In this document: piece by piece, positions 52,438 through 62,903 of the stretch
Layout: each line of letters opens with the position of its first letter
Numbering within the stretch: the stretch's first letter is position 1
NCBI RefSeq assembly: GCF_011170125.1
Contig: NZ_BLLN01000003.1
Location: 1,178,001-1,242,000, forward strand
From: Streptomyces diastaticus subsp. diastaticus
Lineage (GTDB): Bacteria > Actinomycetota > Actinomycetes > Streptomycetales > Streptomycetaceae
DNA length: 64,000 nt
Direction: 5' to 3'
The notes under the pieces: generated by a model
What the model was told of the DNA's origin: nothing
What the model saw: only the letters and a program-made list of their open reading frames with translations
Databases searched by the model: none
Program-made: the position numbers and the translations under genes

Positions 52438-52474
52438 CCGAGGCCCGGCACCCTTCGGGGGAGCCGGGCCTCGG
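52438..52474 (+). terminator. metK terminator
   Basis: CCGAGGCCCGGC (52438-52449) and its exact complement (52463-52474) enclose an inner CCC-TTCG-GGG hairpin, which gives one long stem capped by a UUCG tetraloop. Confidence 0.9.
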
Positions 52475-52527
52475 GCTGTGCGAGCCCACTCCGCCGAGAG
52501 CCCCCGGGCGCTGTCCCAGGGGTCTGG

Positions 52528-52533
52528 TAGGAA
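52528..52533 (+). promoter_or_regulatory. -10-like box for priA, leaderless configuration
   Basis: TAGGAA lies 7 nt before GTG 52541, with no SD in between. Confidence 0.4.
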
Positions 52534-52540
52534 TGCAGGC

Positions 52541-54676
52541 GTGAGCAGCGAGGATGAGGGGGCCGGGGAGCGGTCCGGGGGGGAGCCGGAGCAGCTGGCG
52601 CTGGTCCGGGAGATGGCGCGGCAGGCCAAGGCGCCGAAGGCCAAGCCGCGGACCTGGCGCGGGGCCGATGTCGCGGAGCACCTGCCGGTGGCGCGGGTCG
52701 TGGTGGACAAGGGCGTGCTGCACCTCGACCGGTACTTCGACTACGCGGTGCCCAAGGAGCTGGACGCCGAGGCACAGCCCGGGGTGCGGGTACGGGTACG
52801 GTTCTCCGCCGGGGCCGGGCGGGTGCACGCGGGGCGGCGCGAGGGCGGCGGGCTGATCAGCGGGTTCATCGTCGACCGGCTCGCCGAGTCGGACTACGAC
52901 GGGCCGCTGGCCGCGCTCGCCCAGGTGGTCTCGCCCGAGCCGGTACTCACCCCCGAACTGCTCGCACTGGCCCGCGCGGTGGCCGACCGGTACGCGGGCA
53001 GCCTCGCCGACGTCCTCCAGCTCGCCGTGCCGCCGAGGAACGCCAAGGCGGAGGCGGCGGCCTCGCCCGGCTCCCTGCCGTCGCCGGGCGTGCCGGAGGC
53101 TGCGACCTGGGAACGGTACGGCCCGGCCGGGCCCGGGCTGCTCGCGGAGCTGGCCCGGGGCGGGGCACCCAGGGCGGTGTGGACGGCGTTGCCCGGGCCG
53201 CAGTGGGCCGAGGAGCTGGCCAGGGCGGTGGTCGCGACGCTGGCCTCGGGCCGGGGAGCGCTCGTCGTCCTGCCCGACGGGCGGCACGCCGCCCGGGTGG
53301 ACGCGGCGCTCACCGCGCTGGTCGGCAAGGGCCACCACACGCTCCTGACGGCCGACGCCGGCCCGCAGAAGCGGTACCGCCAGTGGCTCGCCGTGCACCG
53401 GGGCTCCGTGCGGGCGGTGGTCGGCACGCGCGCGGCCATGTTCGCGCCCGTCCGCGACCTCGGCCTGGTCGCCCTCTGGGACGACGGCAACGAGAACCAC
53501 AGCGAGCAGCACGCCCCCCGACCGCACGCCCGGGAAGTGCTGATGCTGAGGGCCGCGCGGGAGAACTGCGCGGTCCTGCTCGGTTCGGTGAGCTGCACCG
53601 TCGAGGCGGCCCAGCTCGTCGACAGCGGCTGGGCGGTGCCCGTCGCCGCCGACCGGGCGGTCACCCGGGCCGCCGCTCCCCGGGTCCGCACCATCGCCGA
53701 CCACGACCTCGCCCGCGACGAGGCGGCCCGCACCGCCCGGCTGCCCTCGCTCGCCTGGCAGGCGCTGCGCGACGGGCTGCGCGAGGGACCGGTACTCGTC
53801 CAGGTGCCCCGCCGCGGTTACGTGCCCCGGCTCGCCTGCGAGCGATGCCGGGAGCCCGCGCGCTGCCGGCACTGCGCGGGGCCCCTCCAGGCGGCCGAGT
53901 CCGCGGTGCTGCACTGTGCCTGGTGCGGGCGTCCCGAGGCCGACTGGCACTGCGAGGAGTGCGGCGGGTTCCGGTTGCGGGCCCAGGTCACCGGGGCCCG
54001 GCGGACCGCCGAGGAACTGGGGCGGGCCTTCCCGTCGGTCCCGGTGCGCACCTCCGGTCGCGAACAGGTGCTGGACACCGTGGACGGCGCGCCCGCGCTG
54101 GTCGTCTCCACCCCCGGCGCCGAACCGGTCGCCGAGGGCGGCTACGCGGCGGCGGTCCTGCTCGACGGCTGGGCCCTGCTCAACCGTCCCGACCTGCGCG
54201 CCGGCGAGACGGCCCTGTGGCGGTGGATGTCCGCCTCGGCCCTGGTGCGCGGCCAGTCGGCGGGCGGCACGGTGGTGATCGTCGCCGAGCCGACGCTCGC
54301 CCCCGTCCAGGCACTGGTCCGCTGGGACCCGGTCGGCTTCGCCCTGCGTGAGTACGCCGAACGGGCCGAACTGGGCTTCCCGCCGGTCTCCCGGATGGCG
54401 GCGGTGGCGGGACCGCAGGCAGCGGTGGGCGAGTTCCTCGACGCCGTCGAACTCCCGGCGGACGCGGAGATCCTCGGCCCGGTGCCGTTGCGCGAGCCCG
54501 CCGACCGGGCGCGGGGCCGGGTGGAGGAGGGACCTCGGACACGGGCCCTGGTGCGGGTGCCGCCGGGCAGCGGGACGGCGCTCGCGCACGCGCTGAAGAC
54601 GGCGCAGGCGGCGCGGATGGCTCGCGGGGGGAGGGTGCCGGTGCGGGTACGGGTTGATCCGTTGGACATCGGGTGA
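52541..54676 (+). CDS. priA: PriA-like primosomal protein N', helicase motifs degenerate
   Basis: A 711-residue PriA homologue. The N-terminal 3'-DNA-binding domain (VARVVVDKGVLHLDRYFDYAV) and the zinc cluster are preserved, with Cys pairs in CERCREPARCRHC and CAWCGRPEADWHCEEC. The ATPase site is not. Where PriA has GVTGSGKTE there is WTALPGPQWAEELARA, and the DEEH box reads LWDDGNENH. ATP-driven unwinding is therefore unlikely, and a structural role in replication restart is inferred. Loss of these motifs is known in other actinobacterial PriA proteins. GTG 52541 starts MSSEDEGAGERSGGEPEQ. Confidence 0.9.
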   Translation: MSSEDEGAGERSGGEPEQLALVREMARQAKAPKAKPRTWRGADVAEHLPVARVVVDKGVLHLDRYFDYAVPKELDAEAQPGVRVRVRFSAGAGRVHAGRREGGGLISGFIVDRLAESDYDGPLAALAQVVSPEPVLTPELLALARAVADRYAGSLADVLQLAVPPRNAKAEAAASPGSLPSPGVPEAATWERYGPAGPGLLAELARGGAPRAVWTALPGPQWAEELARAVVATLASGRGALVVLPDGRHAARVDAALTALVGKGHHTLLTADAGPQKRYRQWLAVHRGSVRAVVGTRAAMFAPVRDLGLVALWDDGNENHSEQHAPRPHAREVLMLRAARENCAVLLGSVSCTVEAAQLVDSGWAVPVAADRAVTRAAAPRVRTIADHDLARDEAARTARLPSLAWQALRDGLREGPVLVQVPRRGYVPRLACERCREPARCRHCAGPLQAAESAVLHCAWCGRPEADWHCEECGGFRLRAQVTGARRTAEELGRAFPSVPVRTSGREQVLDTVDGAPALVVSTPGAEPVAEGGYAAAVLLDGWALLNRPDLRAGETALWRWMSASALVRGQSAGGTVVIVAEPTLAPVQALVRWDPVGFALREYAERAELGFPPVSRMAAVAGPQAAVGEFLDAVELPADAEILGPVPLREPADRARGRVEEGPRTRALVRVPPGSGTALAHALKTAQAARMARGGRVPVRVRVDPLDIG

Positions 54677-55055
54677 GGGACGGCGCGGGTCGCGGCCGGC
54701 CGCGGAAGCGGAGGCGGCCGGGGCCGTGAAGCAGGCGGGGAACGGCTGGTGGGGGCGGCGCCGCCGGCCGGGGGCGCGCTCCTGGCGTGGGGAGTGGACC
54801 CGTGAGGTGTCCGCTGGTCCCGTACAGGGGACGAGGGCTCCCAGGACGGAGCAGCCCGGTCTCGCCGGAGGAGCGGGCGCGAGCAAGGGGTGCGCCCGCC
54901 CCGGCCGGGGGCGCGGGGCCGGGGCGGGCGGGCCCGCGCACGGGAGCCCCGGGGCGTCCGTGCCCGGCGGCGGCACGCGTCGGACGCGAGCGGCAGCCGG
55001 GCTCCGCCCCGGCTGAGCACCACCCGCCCGCCCGCGCTCCCCGCCCCCGGCACAC
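54677..55055. other. Non-coding GC-rich gap after priA
   Basis: Nearly 400 nt with no RBS-supported frame on either strand. The open frames crossing it have biased Arg/Gly/Pro composition expected from GC content. I see no repeats or RNA motif apart from the hairpin at its right edge. Confidence 0.5.
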
Positions 55056-55087
55056 CGCTGCCCCCGCCTGTCGGGACGGGGGCAGCG
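55056..55087 (-). terminator. Terminator of the minus-strand HTH gene
   Basis: CGCTGCCCCCG (55056-55066) pairs exactly with 55077-55087 over a 10-nt loop, 14 nt beyond the stop of the HTH gene. Confidence 0.8.
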
Positions 55088-55101
55088 AGACAGGGGGCCG
55101 G

Positions 55102-57083
<1,982 letters not shown>

Positions 57084-57205
57084 AGGGGACAGCACCGCGC
57101 CCGTCGCGGCCCCGCCGGGCAGGCGGCCGGCCGCACCGGGCGCGGCGGCGTGCCGGTCCGTGCGGCGGAGCGGTGAGCCAGTGACCTTGCGACAGCGGAG
57201 CACCT

Positions 57206-58642
57206 TTGACCGACCAGCCGTCCCGGCGTCCCCGTAAGACCGGCAAGCCCTACCGCCGCCCCAAGAAGGACCCGGTGCGCATCCTCGCCTTCGAGGCGCT
57301 GCGTGCCGTGGACGAGCGGGACGCCTACGCCAACCTGGTGCTGCCCGCCCTGCTCCGCAAGGCGCGCGAGGACCACCCCGGCACCTTCGAGGCCCGGGAC
57401 GCCGCCCTCGCCACCGAACTCGTCTACGGCACCCTGCGCCGCCAGGGCACCTACGACGCGATCATCGCGGCCTGCGTCGACCGGCCGCTGCGCGAGGTCG
57501 ACCCGCCGGTCCTCGACGTGCTCTCGCTCGGCGCCCACCAGCTCCTCGGCACCCGCATCCCGAGTCACGCCGCCGTCTCCGCCACCGTGGAGCTGGCCCG
57601 CGTCGTGCTCGGTGACGGCCGTGCCAAGTTCGTCAACGCGGTGCTGCGCAGGATCACCGCCGACGACCTCGACGGCTGGCTGGAGCGGGTCGCGCCGCCC
57701 TACGACGAGGACCCCGAGGACCACCTCGCCGTCGTCCACTCCCATCCGCGCTGGGTCGTCTCCGCCCTGTGGGACTCCCTCGGCGGCCCCCGCGCCGGGA
57801 TCGAGGACCTGCTGGAGGCCGACAACGAGCGGCCCGAGGTCACCCTCGTCGCCCGCCCCGGCCGCGCCACCGCCGGCTCCCTGCTCGACGGCCTCGGCCC
57901 GGACCGCGCCCTGCCGGGCCGCTGGTCGCCGTATGCCGTCCGGCTCACCGAGGGCGGTGAGCCCGGAGCCATCGACGCCGTCCGCGAGGGCGACGCCGGG
58001 GTGCAGGACGAGGGCAGTCAACTGGTGGCGCTGGCCCTCGCCGACGCTCCGCTGGAGGGTTCCGACAGCCGCTGGCTCGACGCCTGCGCCGGCCCGGGCG
58101 GCAAGGCCGCGCTCCTCGCGGGGCTCGCCGCCCAGCGGGGCGCGAGCCTGCTCGCCTCCGAGAAGCAGCCGCACCGCGCCGGGCTGGTCGCCAAGGCGCT
58201 CGACGGCACGCCCGGCCCGTACCAGGTGATCGCCGCCGACGGGACCCGCCCGCCGTGGCGCGCCGGCGCCTTCGACCGCGTCCTGGTCGACGTGCCCTGC
58301 ACCGGACTGGGCGCGCTGCGCCGCCGCCCCGAGGCGCGCTGGCGCCGCCGGCCCGGGGACCTCGACGGGTTCGCGCCGCTGCAGCGGGCCCTGCTGCGGA
58401 CCGCGCTGGAATCGGTGCGGGTCGGCGGCGTCGTCGCCTACGCGACCTGCTCCCCGCACCTGGCCGAGACCCGCGCGGTCGTCGACGACGTCCTCAAGCG
58501 CGACGGCCGGGCCGAACTGATCGACGCCCGCCCGCTGATGCCCGGCGTCCCCGCGCTCGGCGAGGGCCCCGACGTGCAGCTCTGGCCGCATCTGCACGGC
58601 ACGGACGCGATGTACCTGGCGCTGGTGCGGCGGACCGGCTGA
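57206..58642 (+). CDS. rsmB: 16S rRNA m5C967 methyltransferase RsmB
   Basis: This 478-residue RNA (cytosine-5) methyltransferase has an N-terminal NusB-like RNA-binding domain (ILAFEALRAVDERDAYANLV) and a Rossmann SAM domain. The SAM loop is LDACAGPGGKAALLAGLAA. The catalytic cysteines are in motif IV (VLVDVPCTGLGALRRRPEAR) and motif VI (YATCSPHLAETRAVV). A basic N-terminal stretch precedes residue 20. TTG 57206 has GGAG 5 nt upstream. It follows fmt by 122 nt. Confidence 0.95.
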   Translation: MTDQPSRRPRKTGKPYRRPKKDPVRILAFEALRAVDERDAYANLVLPALLRKAREDHPGTFEARDAALATELVYGTLRRQGTYDAIIAACVDRPLREVDPPVLDVLSLGAHQLLGTRIPSHAAVSATVELARVVLGDGRAKFVNAVLRRITADDLDGWLERVAPPYDEDPEDHLAVVHSHPRWVVSALWDSLGGPRAGIEDLLEADNERPEVTLVARPGRATAGSLLDGLGPDRALPGRWSPYAVRLTEGGEPGAIDAVREGDAGVQDEGSQLVALALADAPLEGSDSRWLDACAGPGGKAALLAGLAAQRGASLLASEKQPHRAGLVAKALDGTPGPYQVIAADGTRPPWRAGAFDRVLVDVPCTGLGALRRRPEARWRRRPGDLDGFAPLQRALLRTALESVRVGGVVAYATCSPHLAETRAVVDDVLKRDGRAELIDARPLMPGVPALGEGPDVQLWPHLHGTDAMYLALVRRTG

Positions 58643-58789
58643 GCCCGCCGCCCGCGCCCGTGCGTCCCGGGCGCGGGGCAACACGCCGTCGCCGCAGGCC
58701 CGTTGGTCTCCGGGCGCGCCCGGGGCCGGTGTGACATGCTGCCGCCCGGAGCAGGGAGACGACCACGGTGCCACGGGAAGGGCGGACGC

Positions 58790-59668
58790 GTGCGCGACAG
58801 CCACAGCGGTATCGGCAGTGACAGTGAGGGCGACTGGGAGCTGTCCCAGGCCTACGAAAGCAGCTCCGGCGAGGTGCGGTGGGAGCGGCTCGGGGACCCG
58901 GCCGCGCCCCCGGTCGTCCTGTTGCACGGGACGCCCTTCTCCTCGTACGTCTGGCGCCGGGCCGCCCGCGAACTGGCACGCGACCACCGGGTGTACGTCT
59001 GGGACATGCCGGGGTACGGCACCTCCGCCAAGTTCGACGGGCAGGACGTCTCGCTGGCCGCCCAGGGGCGGGTCTTCGCCGAGCTGCTGGCCCACTGGGA
59101 CCTGGCCGAGCCGTCCGTCGTCGCCCACGACTTCGGCGGTGCCGTCGCCCTGCGCGCCCACCTCCTGCACGGTGCGGCCTACCGGCGGCTCGCCCTGGTC
59201 GACCCCGTCGCCCTCGCCCCGTGGGGCTCGCCGTTCTTCCGCCTGGTCGGCGAGCACCACCGGGTGTTCGAGCAGCTTCCGCCGCACCTGCACCGCGCCC
59301 TCGTCCGCGAGTACATCGCCTCGGCCAGCAGCCCCGGGCTCGACCCCGCCGTCCTCGACCGGCTCGTCGAGCCCTGGCTGGGGGAGGCCGGGCAGCCCGC
59401 CTTCTACCGGCAGATCGCCCAGGCCGACCAGGCGTACACCGACGAGATCCAGGGCCGCTACGGCTCCGTCGAGCCGCCCTTGACGGTGTGCTGGGGCGAG
59501 GACGACCAGTGGATCCCGGTGGCGAAGGCGCACGAACTGGTCTCGCTCGTGCCGGGCGCCGAGCTGGTACTGGTCCCCGGCGCCGGGCACCTGGTGCAGG
59601 AGGACGCGCCCGGCGCCCTCGGTGCCGCGCTGGCCCGCTTCCTCGGAGCGGCGGGCACAGGACGCTGA
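58790..59668 (+). CDS. Alpha/beta hydrolase with Asp nucleophile (haloalkane dehalogenase/epoxide hydrolase type)
   Basis: A 292-residue alpha/beta hydrolase. The oxyanion-hole segment is VVLLHGTPFSSYVWRR. The nucleophile elbow VVAHDFGGAVAL has Asp rather than Ser, as in haloalkane dehalogenases and epoxide hydrolases. The acid is probably in VCWGEDDQWIPV, and the catalytic His is in VPGAGHLVQEDAP. The natural substrate is unknown. GTG 58790 has GGAAGGG 7 nt upstream; an in-frame ATG at 58736 is possible. It precedes a DinB-like gene by 63 nt. Confidence 0.87.
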   Translation: MRDSHSGIGSDSEGDWELSQAYESSSGEVRWERLGDPAAPPVVLLHGTPFSSYVWRRAARELARDHRVYVWDMPGYGTSAKFDGQDVSLAAQGRVFAELLAHWDLAEPSVVAHDFGGAVALRAHLLHGAAYRRLALVDPVALAPWGSPFFRLVGEHHRVFEQLPPHLHRALVREYIASASSPGLDPAVLDRLVEPWLGEAGQPAFYRQIAQADQAYTDEIQGRYGSVEPPLTVCWGEDDQWIPVAKAHELVSLVPGAELVLVPGAGHLVQEDAPGALGAALARFLGAAGTGR

Positions 59669-59731
59669 CCGGCGCCCCGCCCGCCGTCGAAACGGTGGCG
59701 GGACCGGCCGCGCGCTGCCAGGATGCCCGGC

Positions 59732-60286
59732 ATGACCGCCGAACCCCGCAAGCGCGCCGACAAGTTCCTGCCCGCCGGGGAGGACCCGCGCGAGAACGGC
59801 CCGGCGCTCGGCGACGAGGTCGCCACGCTGATGGAGTACCTGCGCTGCCAGCGGCTCACGCTGGAGCTGAAGTGCGCGGGGCTCGACGCCGAGCAGCTCG
59901 CCCGGCGCTCCGTCGCACCGTCCACCATGTCGCTGCTGGGGCTGGTGCGGCACATGGCCGACGTGGAGCGCGCCTGGTTCCGGGGGCGGATGGCCGGGCT
60001 GTCGGCGCCGCCGTACTTCCGGCTGCCGGAGGACCCGGACGGCGACTGGGACGGGGCACGGCCCGATCCCGCCCTGGTCGAGGAGGCGTGGCGGCTGCTC
60101 GGAGCCGAGCAGGAGTTCGGGGACGAGTTCGTGGCACGGGCGCCCTCCCTCGACATCCTCGGCGAGGTGCACGGCGAGCCCGTCTCGCTCCGCGAGGTCC
60201 TGGTCCACCTCGTGGAGGAGTACGCCCGCCACAACGGCCACGCCGACCTCCTGCGCGAGCGGATCGACGGCAGGGTGGGACAGTGA
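59732..60286 (+). CDS. DinB/DUF664 family protein
   Basis: The protein has 184 residues and forms the four-helix bundle of the DinB/DUF664 family, which includes mycothiol-dependent enzymes in actinobacteria. Likely metal-binding histidines are in [16 protein letters not shown] and [20 protein letters not shown], a strong DUF664 signature. The catalysed reaction is unknown; a thiol transferase or detoxification role is plausible. ATG 59732 has AGGA 8 nt upstream, and CAGGAT there could equally be a -10. A long palindrome follows. Confidence 0.83.
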   Translation: MTAEPRKRADKFLPAGEDPRENGPALGDEVATLMEYLRCQRLTLELKCAGLDAEQLARRSVAPSTMSLLGLVRHMADVERAWFRGRMAGLSAPPYFRLPEDPDGDWDGARPDPALVEEAWRLLGAEQEFGDEFVARAPSLDILGEVHGEPVSLREVLVHLVEEYARHNGHADLLRERIDGRVGQ

Positions 60287-60333
60287 CAGGAGGGCGGGAG
60301 GCCCGTACGGCGGGAAAGCGGCGGAAGAAGAAG

Positions 60334-60355
60334 TTCCGGCCTCCGGAGGCCGGAA
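60334..60355. terminator. 22-bp perfect palindrome upstream of rpe
   Basis: The arm TTCCGGCCTCC at 60334 is followed immediately by its exact complement, ending at 60355. The position 48 nt after the DinB gene and 29 nt before rpe allows either a terminator or an operator. Confidence 0.55.
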
Positions 60356-60383
60356 CCGGCCGCGAGCATGGCAGTCTTGGGGC

Positions 60384-61070
60384 ATGGCAGCGCAGATCAA
60401 CCCCAGCATCCTCTCCGCCGACTTCGCCCGCCTCGCCGACGAGGCCCGGGCCGTCGACGGCGCCGACTGGCTCCACGTCGACGTCATGGACAACCACTTC
60501 GTGCCCAACCTGACGCTCGGCGTGCCCGTGGTCGAGTCGCTGGCCCGGGCCACGGAGACCCCGCTGGACTGCCACCTCATGATCGAGGACCCCGACCGCT
60601 GGGCACCGCGGTACGTCGAGGCGGGTGCCGGGTCGGTCACCTTCCACGTGGAGGCCGCCGCCGCGCCGGTGCGCCTCGCGCGGGAGATCCGTGCCAAGGG
60701 CGCCCGCGCCGCCATGGCGCTGAAGCCCGCCACGGCGATCGAGCCGTACGAGGACCTGCTGCCGGAGCTCGACATGGTGCTGATCATGACGGTCGAGCCG
60801 GGCTTCGGCGGTCAGTCGTTCCTCGACCTCACGCTGCCGAAGATCCGCCGCACCCGCGAGCTGATCGGCCGGCACGGCCTGGACCTGTGGCTCCAGGTGG
60901 ACGGAGGTGTCTCGGCCGGCACCATCGAGCGGTGCGCCGACGCCGGGGCCGACGTCTTCGTCGCGGGCTCGGCGGTCTACGGCGCCGAGGACCCGGCCGA
61001 GGCCGTCCGCTCGCTGCGGGACAGCGCCCGCAAGGCCACCGCCGCGGCCTCCTGGGCGTGCGGCCACTGA
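60384..61070 (+). CDS. rpe: Ribulose-phosphate 3-epimerase
   Basis: Rpe (228 residues) interconverts ribulose 5-phosphate and xylulose 5-phosphate in the pentose phosphate pathway. Family motifs are [34 protein letters not shown] with metal-binding His and Asp, [26 protein letters not shown] and [16 protein letters not shown] -10-like CAGTCT (60372-60377) ends 6 nt before ATG 60384 with no SD, so the transcript may be leaderless. Confidence 0.97.
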   Translation: MAAQINPSILSADFARLADEARAVDGADWLHVDVMDNHFVPNLTLGVPVVESLARATETPLDCHLMIEDPDRWAPRYVEAGAGSVTFHVEAAAAPVRLAREIRAKGARAAMALKPATAIEPYEDLLPELDMVLIMTVEPGFGGQSFLDLTLPKIRRTRELIGRHGLDLWLQVDGGVSAGTIERCADAGADVFVAGSAVYGAEDPAEAVRSLRDSARKATAAASWACGH

Positions 61071-61202
61071 ACACGAGGCGCCATCCCGGGCCACCCCGGG
61101 GTCACCGCACGACGAACAACCGCCCCGAGGGCCGATGGGGCGCCGCCGGATCTGCGAGGATGAACGGCGGAGCCACTTGTGAACAGCAGTGAGGAGATTG
61201 CC

Positions 61203-62231
61203 GTGTCCGGCATGTCGGCGGGTCGCCCTGCCCTGCGGATGGGACCCGCGGAGCTGGTGCAGGCGGCGGCCATGGCCCGCCGTTTCTATCTGGAGGGCAA
61301 GTCCAAGATCCAGATCGCCGAGGAGTTCGGCGTCAGCCGCTTCAAGGTGGCCCGGGTCCTGGAGACCGCTCTCGAACGTGACCTCGTCCGCATCGAGATC
61401 CGCGTCCCCGCGGAACTCGACGCGGAACGCTCCGACGCCCTGCGGGCGCGCTTCGGACTGCGCCACGCCGTGGTCGTGGAGTCGCCCGCCGAGGAGGAGG
61501 AGTCGCCCGATCCCGAGAGCCTCGGCGAGGTCGCCGCGGACCTGCTCGGCGAACTCGTCGACGAGGGCGATGTGCTCGGCCTCGCCTGGGGCCGCTCCAC
61601 CATTCACATGGCCGCGGCCCTCGACAAGCTGCCGCCGTGCACCGTGGTGCAGTTGACCGGGGTGTACGACGCGGGCACCGCCGAACGCGGATCGGTCGAG
61701 GCGGTCCGGCGGGCGGCCCAGGTCGCGGGCGGCGAGGCGCACCCCATCTACGCGCCGATGCTGCTGCCCGACCCGGCGACCGCCGCGGCGCTGCGCAACC
61801 AGACCGGGATCGCCCGGGCCTTCGAGTACTTCGACAAGGTGACGGTCGCGGCCGTTTCCATCGGCTCCTGGGAGCCGGGGATCTCGACCGTGCACGACAT
61901 GCTCAGCGAGGAGGAGCGGGCCCACTACGCCTCGCTCGGCGTCGCCGCTGAGACGTCGGCACACCTCTTCGACGCCGAGGGGCGGCGGGTCGGGCGTGAC
62001 CTGGGGGAGCGGTGCATCACGGTCGAGGCGGACCGGCTGCGCCGGATCCCCGAGGTCGTGGCGATCGCCGGGGGTGGGCGGAAGGCGCCGGCCATTGACG
62101 CCGTCCTGCGGTCCGGGCTGGTGACCAGTCTGGTCACCGACACCGCTGCGGCCGATCAGCTTCTGGCGGCCGCGCCGCCGCCCCGGCCCGCTCTCGACCG
62201 GGCTGATCCGGATGAGCCCGGGGACGCCTGA
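61203..62231 (+). CDS. SorC/DeoR-type sugar-binding transcriptional regulator
   Basis: A 342-residue SorC-family protein. The N-terminal HTH (GKSKIQIAEEFGVSRFKVAR) precedes a sugar-phosphate-binding isomerase-like domain (GLAWGRSTIHMAAALDKL, TGVYDAGTAERGSVE, AIAGGGRKAPAIDAVLRSG). Members usually sense a phosphorylated sugar and regulate nearby carbohydrate genes. Here the closest metabolic gene is rpe, 132 nt upstream, so a pentose phosphate effector is a reasonable guess. GTG 61203 follows GAGGAG by 6 nt and is preferred to the in-frame GTG 61179. Confidence 0.85.
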   Translation: MSGMSAGRPALRMGPAELVQAAAMARRFYLEGKSKIQIAEEFGVSRFKVARVLETALERDLVRIEIRVPAELDAERSDALRARFGLRHAVVVESPAEEEESPDPESLGEVAADLLGELVDEGDVLGLAWGRSTIHMAAALDKLPPCTVVQLTGVYDAGTAERGSVEAVRRAAQVAGGEAHPIYAPMLLPDPATAAALRNQTGIARAFEYFDKVTVAAVSIGSWEPGISTVHDMLSEEERAHYASLGVAAETSAHLFDAEGRRVGRDLGERCITVEADRLRRIPEVVAIAGGGRKAPAIDAVLRSGLVTSLVTDTAAADQLLAAAPPPRPALDRADPDEPGDA

Positions 62232-62235
62232 GCCC

Positions 62236-62300
62236 CTTTTGGCCTCAAGCGCCGGCCAGGCTGGAAGTTGGCCGGACGGGCTAAGAGCTGGCCGGACGGT
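62236..62300. repeat. Dispersed Streptomyces-type intergenic repeat with tandem TGGCCGGACGG
   Basis: TTTTGGCCTCAAGCGCCGGC is followed by two copies of TGGCCGGACGG (62269-62279 and 62289-62299) with a 20-nt period. CCTCAAGCGCCGG next to GGACGGGCT recalls a repeat I remember as frequent between Streptomyces genes. It sits between convergent genes, where it can form stems (GCCGGCC/GGCCGG) and act as a terminator. Confidence 0.55.
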
Positions 62301-62317
62301 CTGGGTGCAGGCCCCGG

Positions 62318-62776
62318 CTAGCTCTTCTGTTGCGTGGTGATGCGGAAGACCGGGTGGTCCGGGCAGGCAGCCAGGAGGTCGGCGTCGGGCGACTGGGCGG
62401 TGACGCCCTGGAAGTAGCCGTTCACCTCCCACCCCCAGCGGGCGAGGTAGGTGCGGAGGATCTCGGCCTTGAGGGCGTTGTCGGGCAGCTCCTCGGCGTG
62501 GAAGGCGCGGGTGCGGCGGCCCAGTCGTAGTTCGCCGCCGCCCGCCGCGCGCATGTTCCGTACCCACTGGGAGTGGCCGCGGGCCGAGACCAGGTACTCC
62601 GCGCCCTCGTGGGTGTGCGGGTTGACCGGGATGCGCTGCGGGGTGCCGCTGCGGCGGCCGACCACCGTCAGTTCGGCGGAGCCGAGGAGGCTGACACCGA
62701 GGCGGGCGAGCCGGCCGACGAGGGAGTTGAGGCGGACGGCGAAGGGCGTGGCCTGGCGGTAGTACGGCGTGGACAT
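62318..62776 (-). CDS. Nitroreductase/deazaflavin (F420)-dependent oxidoreductase family protein
   Basis: The protein has 152 residues of the Ddn-like split-barrel family common in actinobacteria. Typical blocks are SAELTVVGRRSGTPQRIPVN, EYLVSARGHSQWVRNMRAAG, and GELRLGRRTRAF. The C-terminus PVFRITTQQ fits family members that bind F420. The substrate is unknown. ATG 62776 has AGGGGG 6 nt upstream on the minus strand. It is divergent from a TetR regulator, with three matching operator sequences between them, so TetR control is likely. Confidence 0.85.
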   Translation of the reverse strand: MSTPYYRQATPFAVRLNSLVGRLARLGVSLLGSAELTVVGRRSGTPQRIPVNPHTHEGAEYLVSARGHSQWVRNMRAAGGGELRLGRRTRAFHAEELPDNALKAEILRTYLARWGWEVNGYFQGVTAQSPDADLLAACPDHPVFRITTQQKS

Positions 62777-62795
62777 GGGTTCCCCCTGGGGTTCA

Positions 62796-62810
62796 GAGAG
62801 CGGTGCTCTC
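62796..62810. promoter_or_regulatory. Operator 1 of the nitroreductase/TetR intergenic region
   Basis: GAGAGC-GGT-GCTCTC is a perfect palindrome 20 nt before the nitroreductase-family start. The related half-site GAGAGC is at 62815-62820. Confidence 0.65.
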
Positions 62811-62849
62811 GCTTGAGAGCAGTGTGCACGTAGGGGGAGCGCTGAAGCA

Positions 62850-62862
62850 AGAGCGGTGCTCT
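62850..62862. promoter_or_regulatory. Operator 2 of the nitroreductase/TetR intergenic region
   Basis: AGAGC-GGT-GCTCT repeats the core of operator 1 exactly (GAGCGGTGCTC) and lies just upstream of the tetR -35 box. Confidence 0.65.
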
Positions 62863-62867
62863 CTTTG

Positions 62868-62897
62868 TTGAGCGGTGCACTCGATGTCTGGCAGACT
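62868..62897 (+). promoter_or_regulatory. tetR promoter, leaderless, overlapping operator 3
   Basis: TTGAGC (62868-62873) and CAGACT (62892-62897) are separated by 18 nt. The ATG starts 6 nt after the -10, which indicates leaderless mRNA. Operator 3, GAGCGGTGCACTC (62870-62882), overlaps the -35, consistent with autorepression. Confidence 0.65.
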
Positions 62898-62903
62898 CCC
62901 GGC

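Noticed and set aside
54677..55101. Possible small gene after priA on either strand
   Set aside because: Candidate frames are Gly/Arg/Pro-biased, lack an SD or -10 box and cross the HTH terminator.
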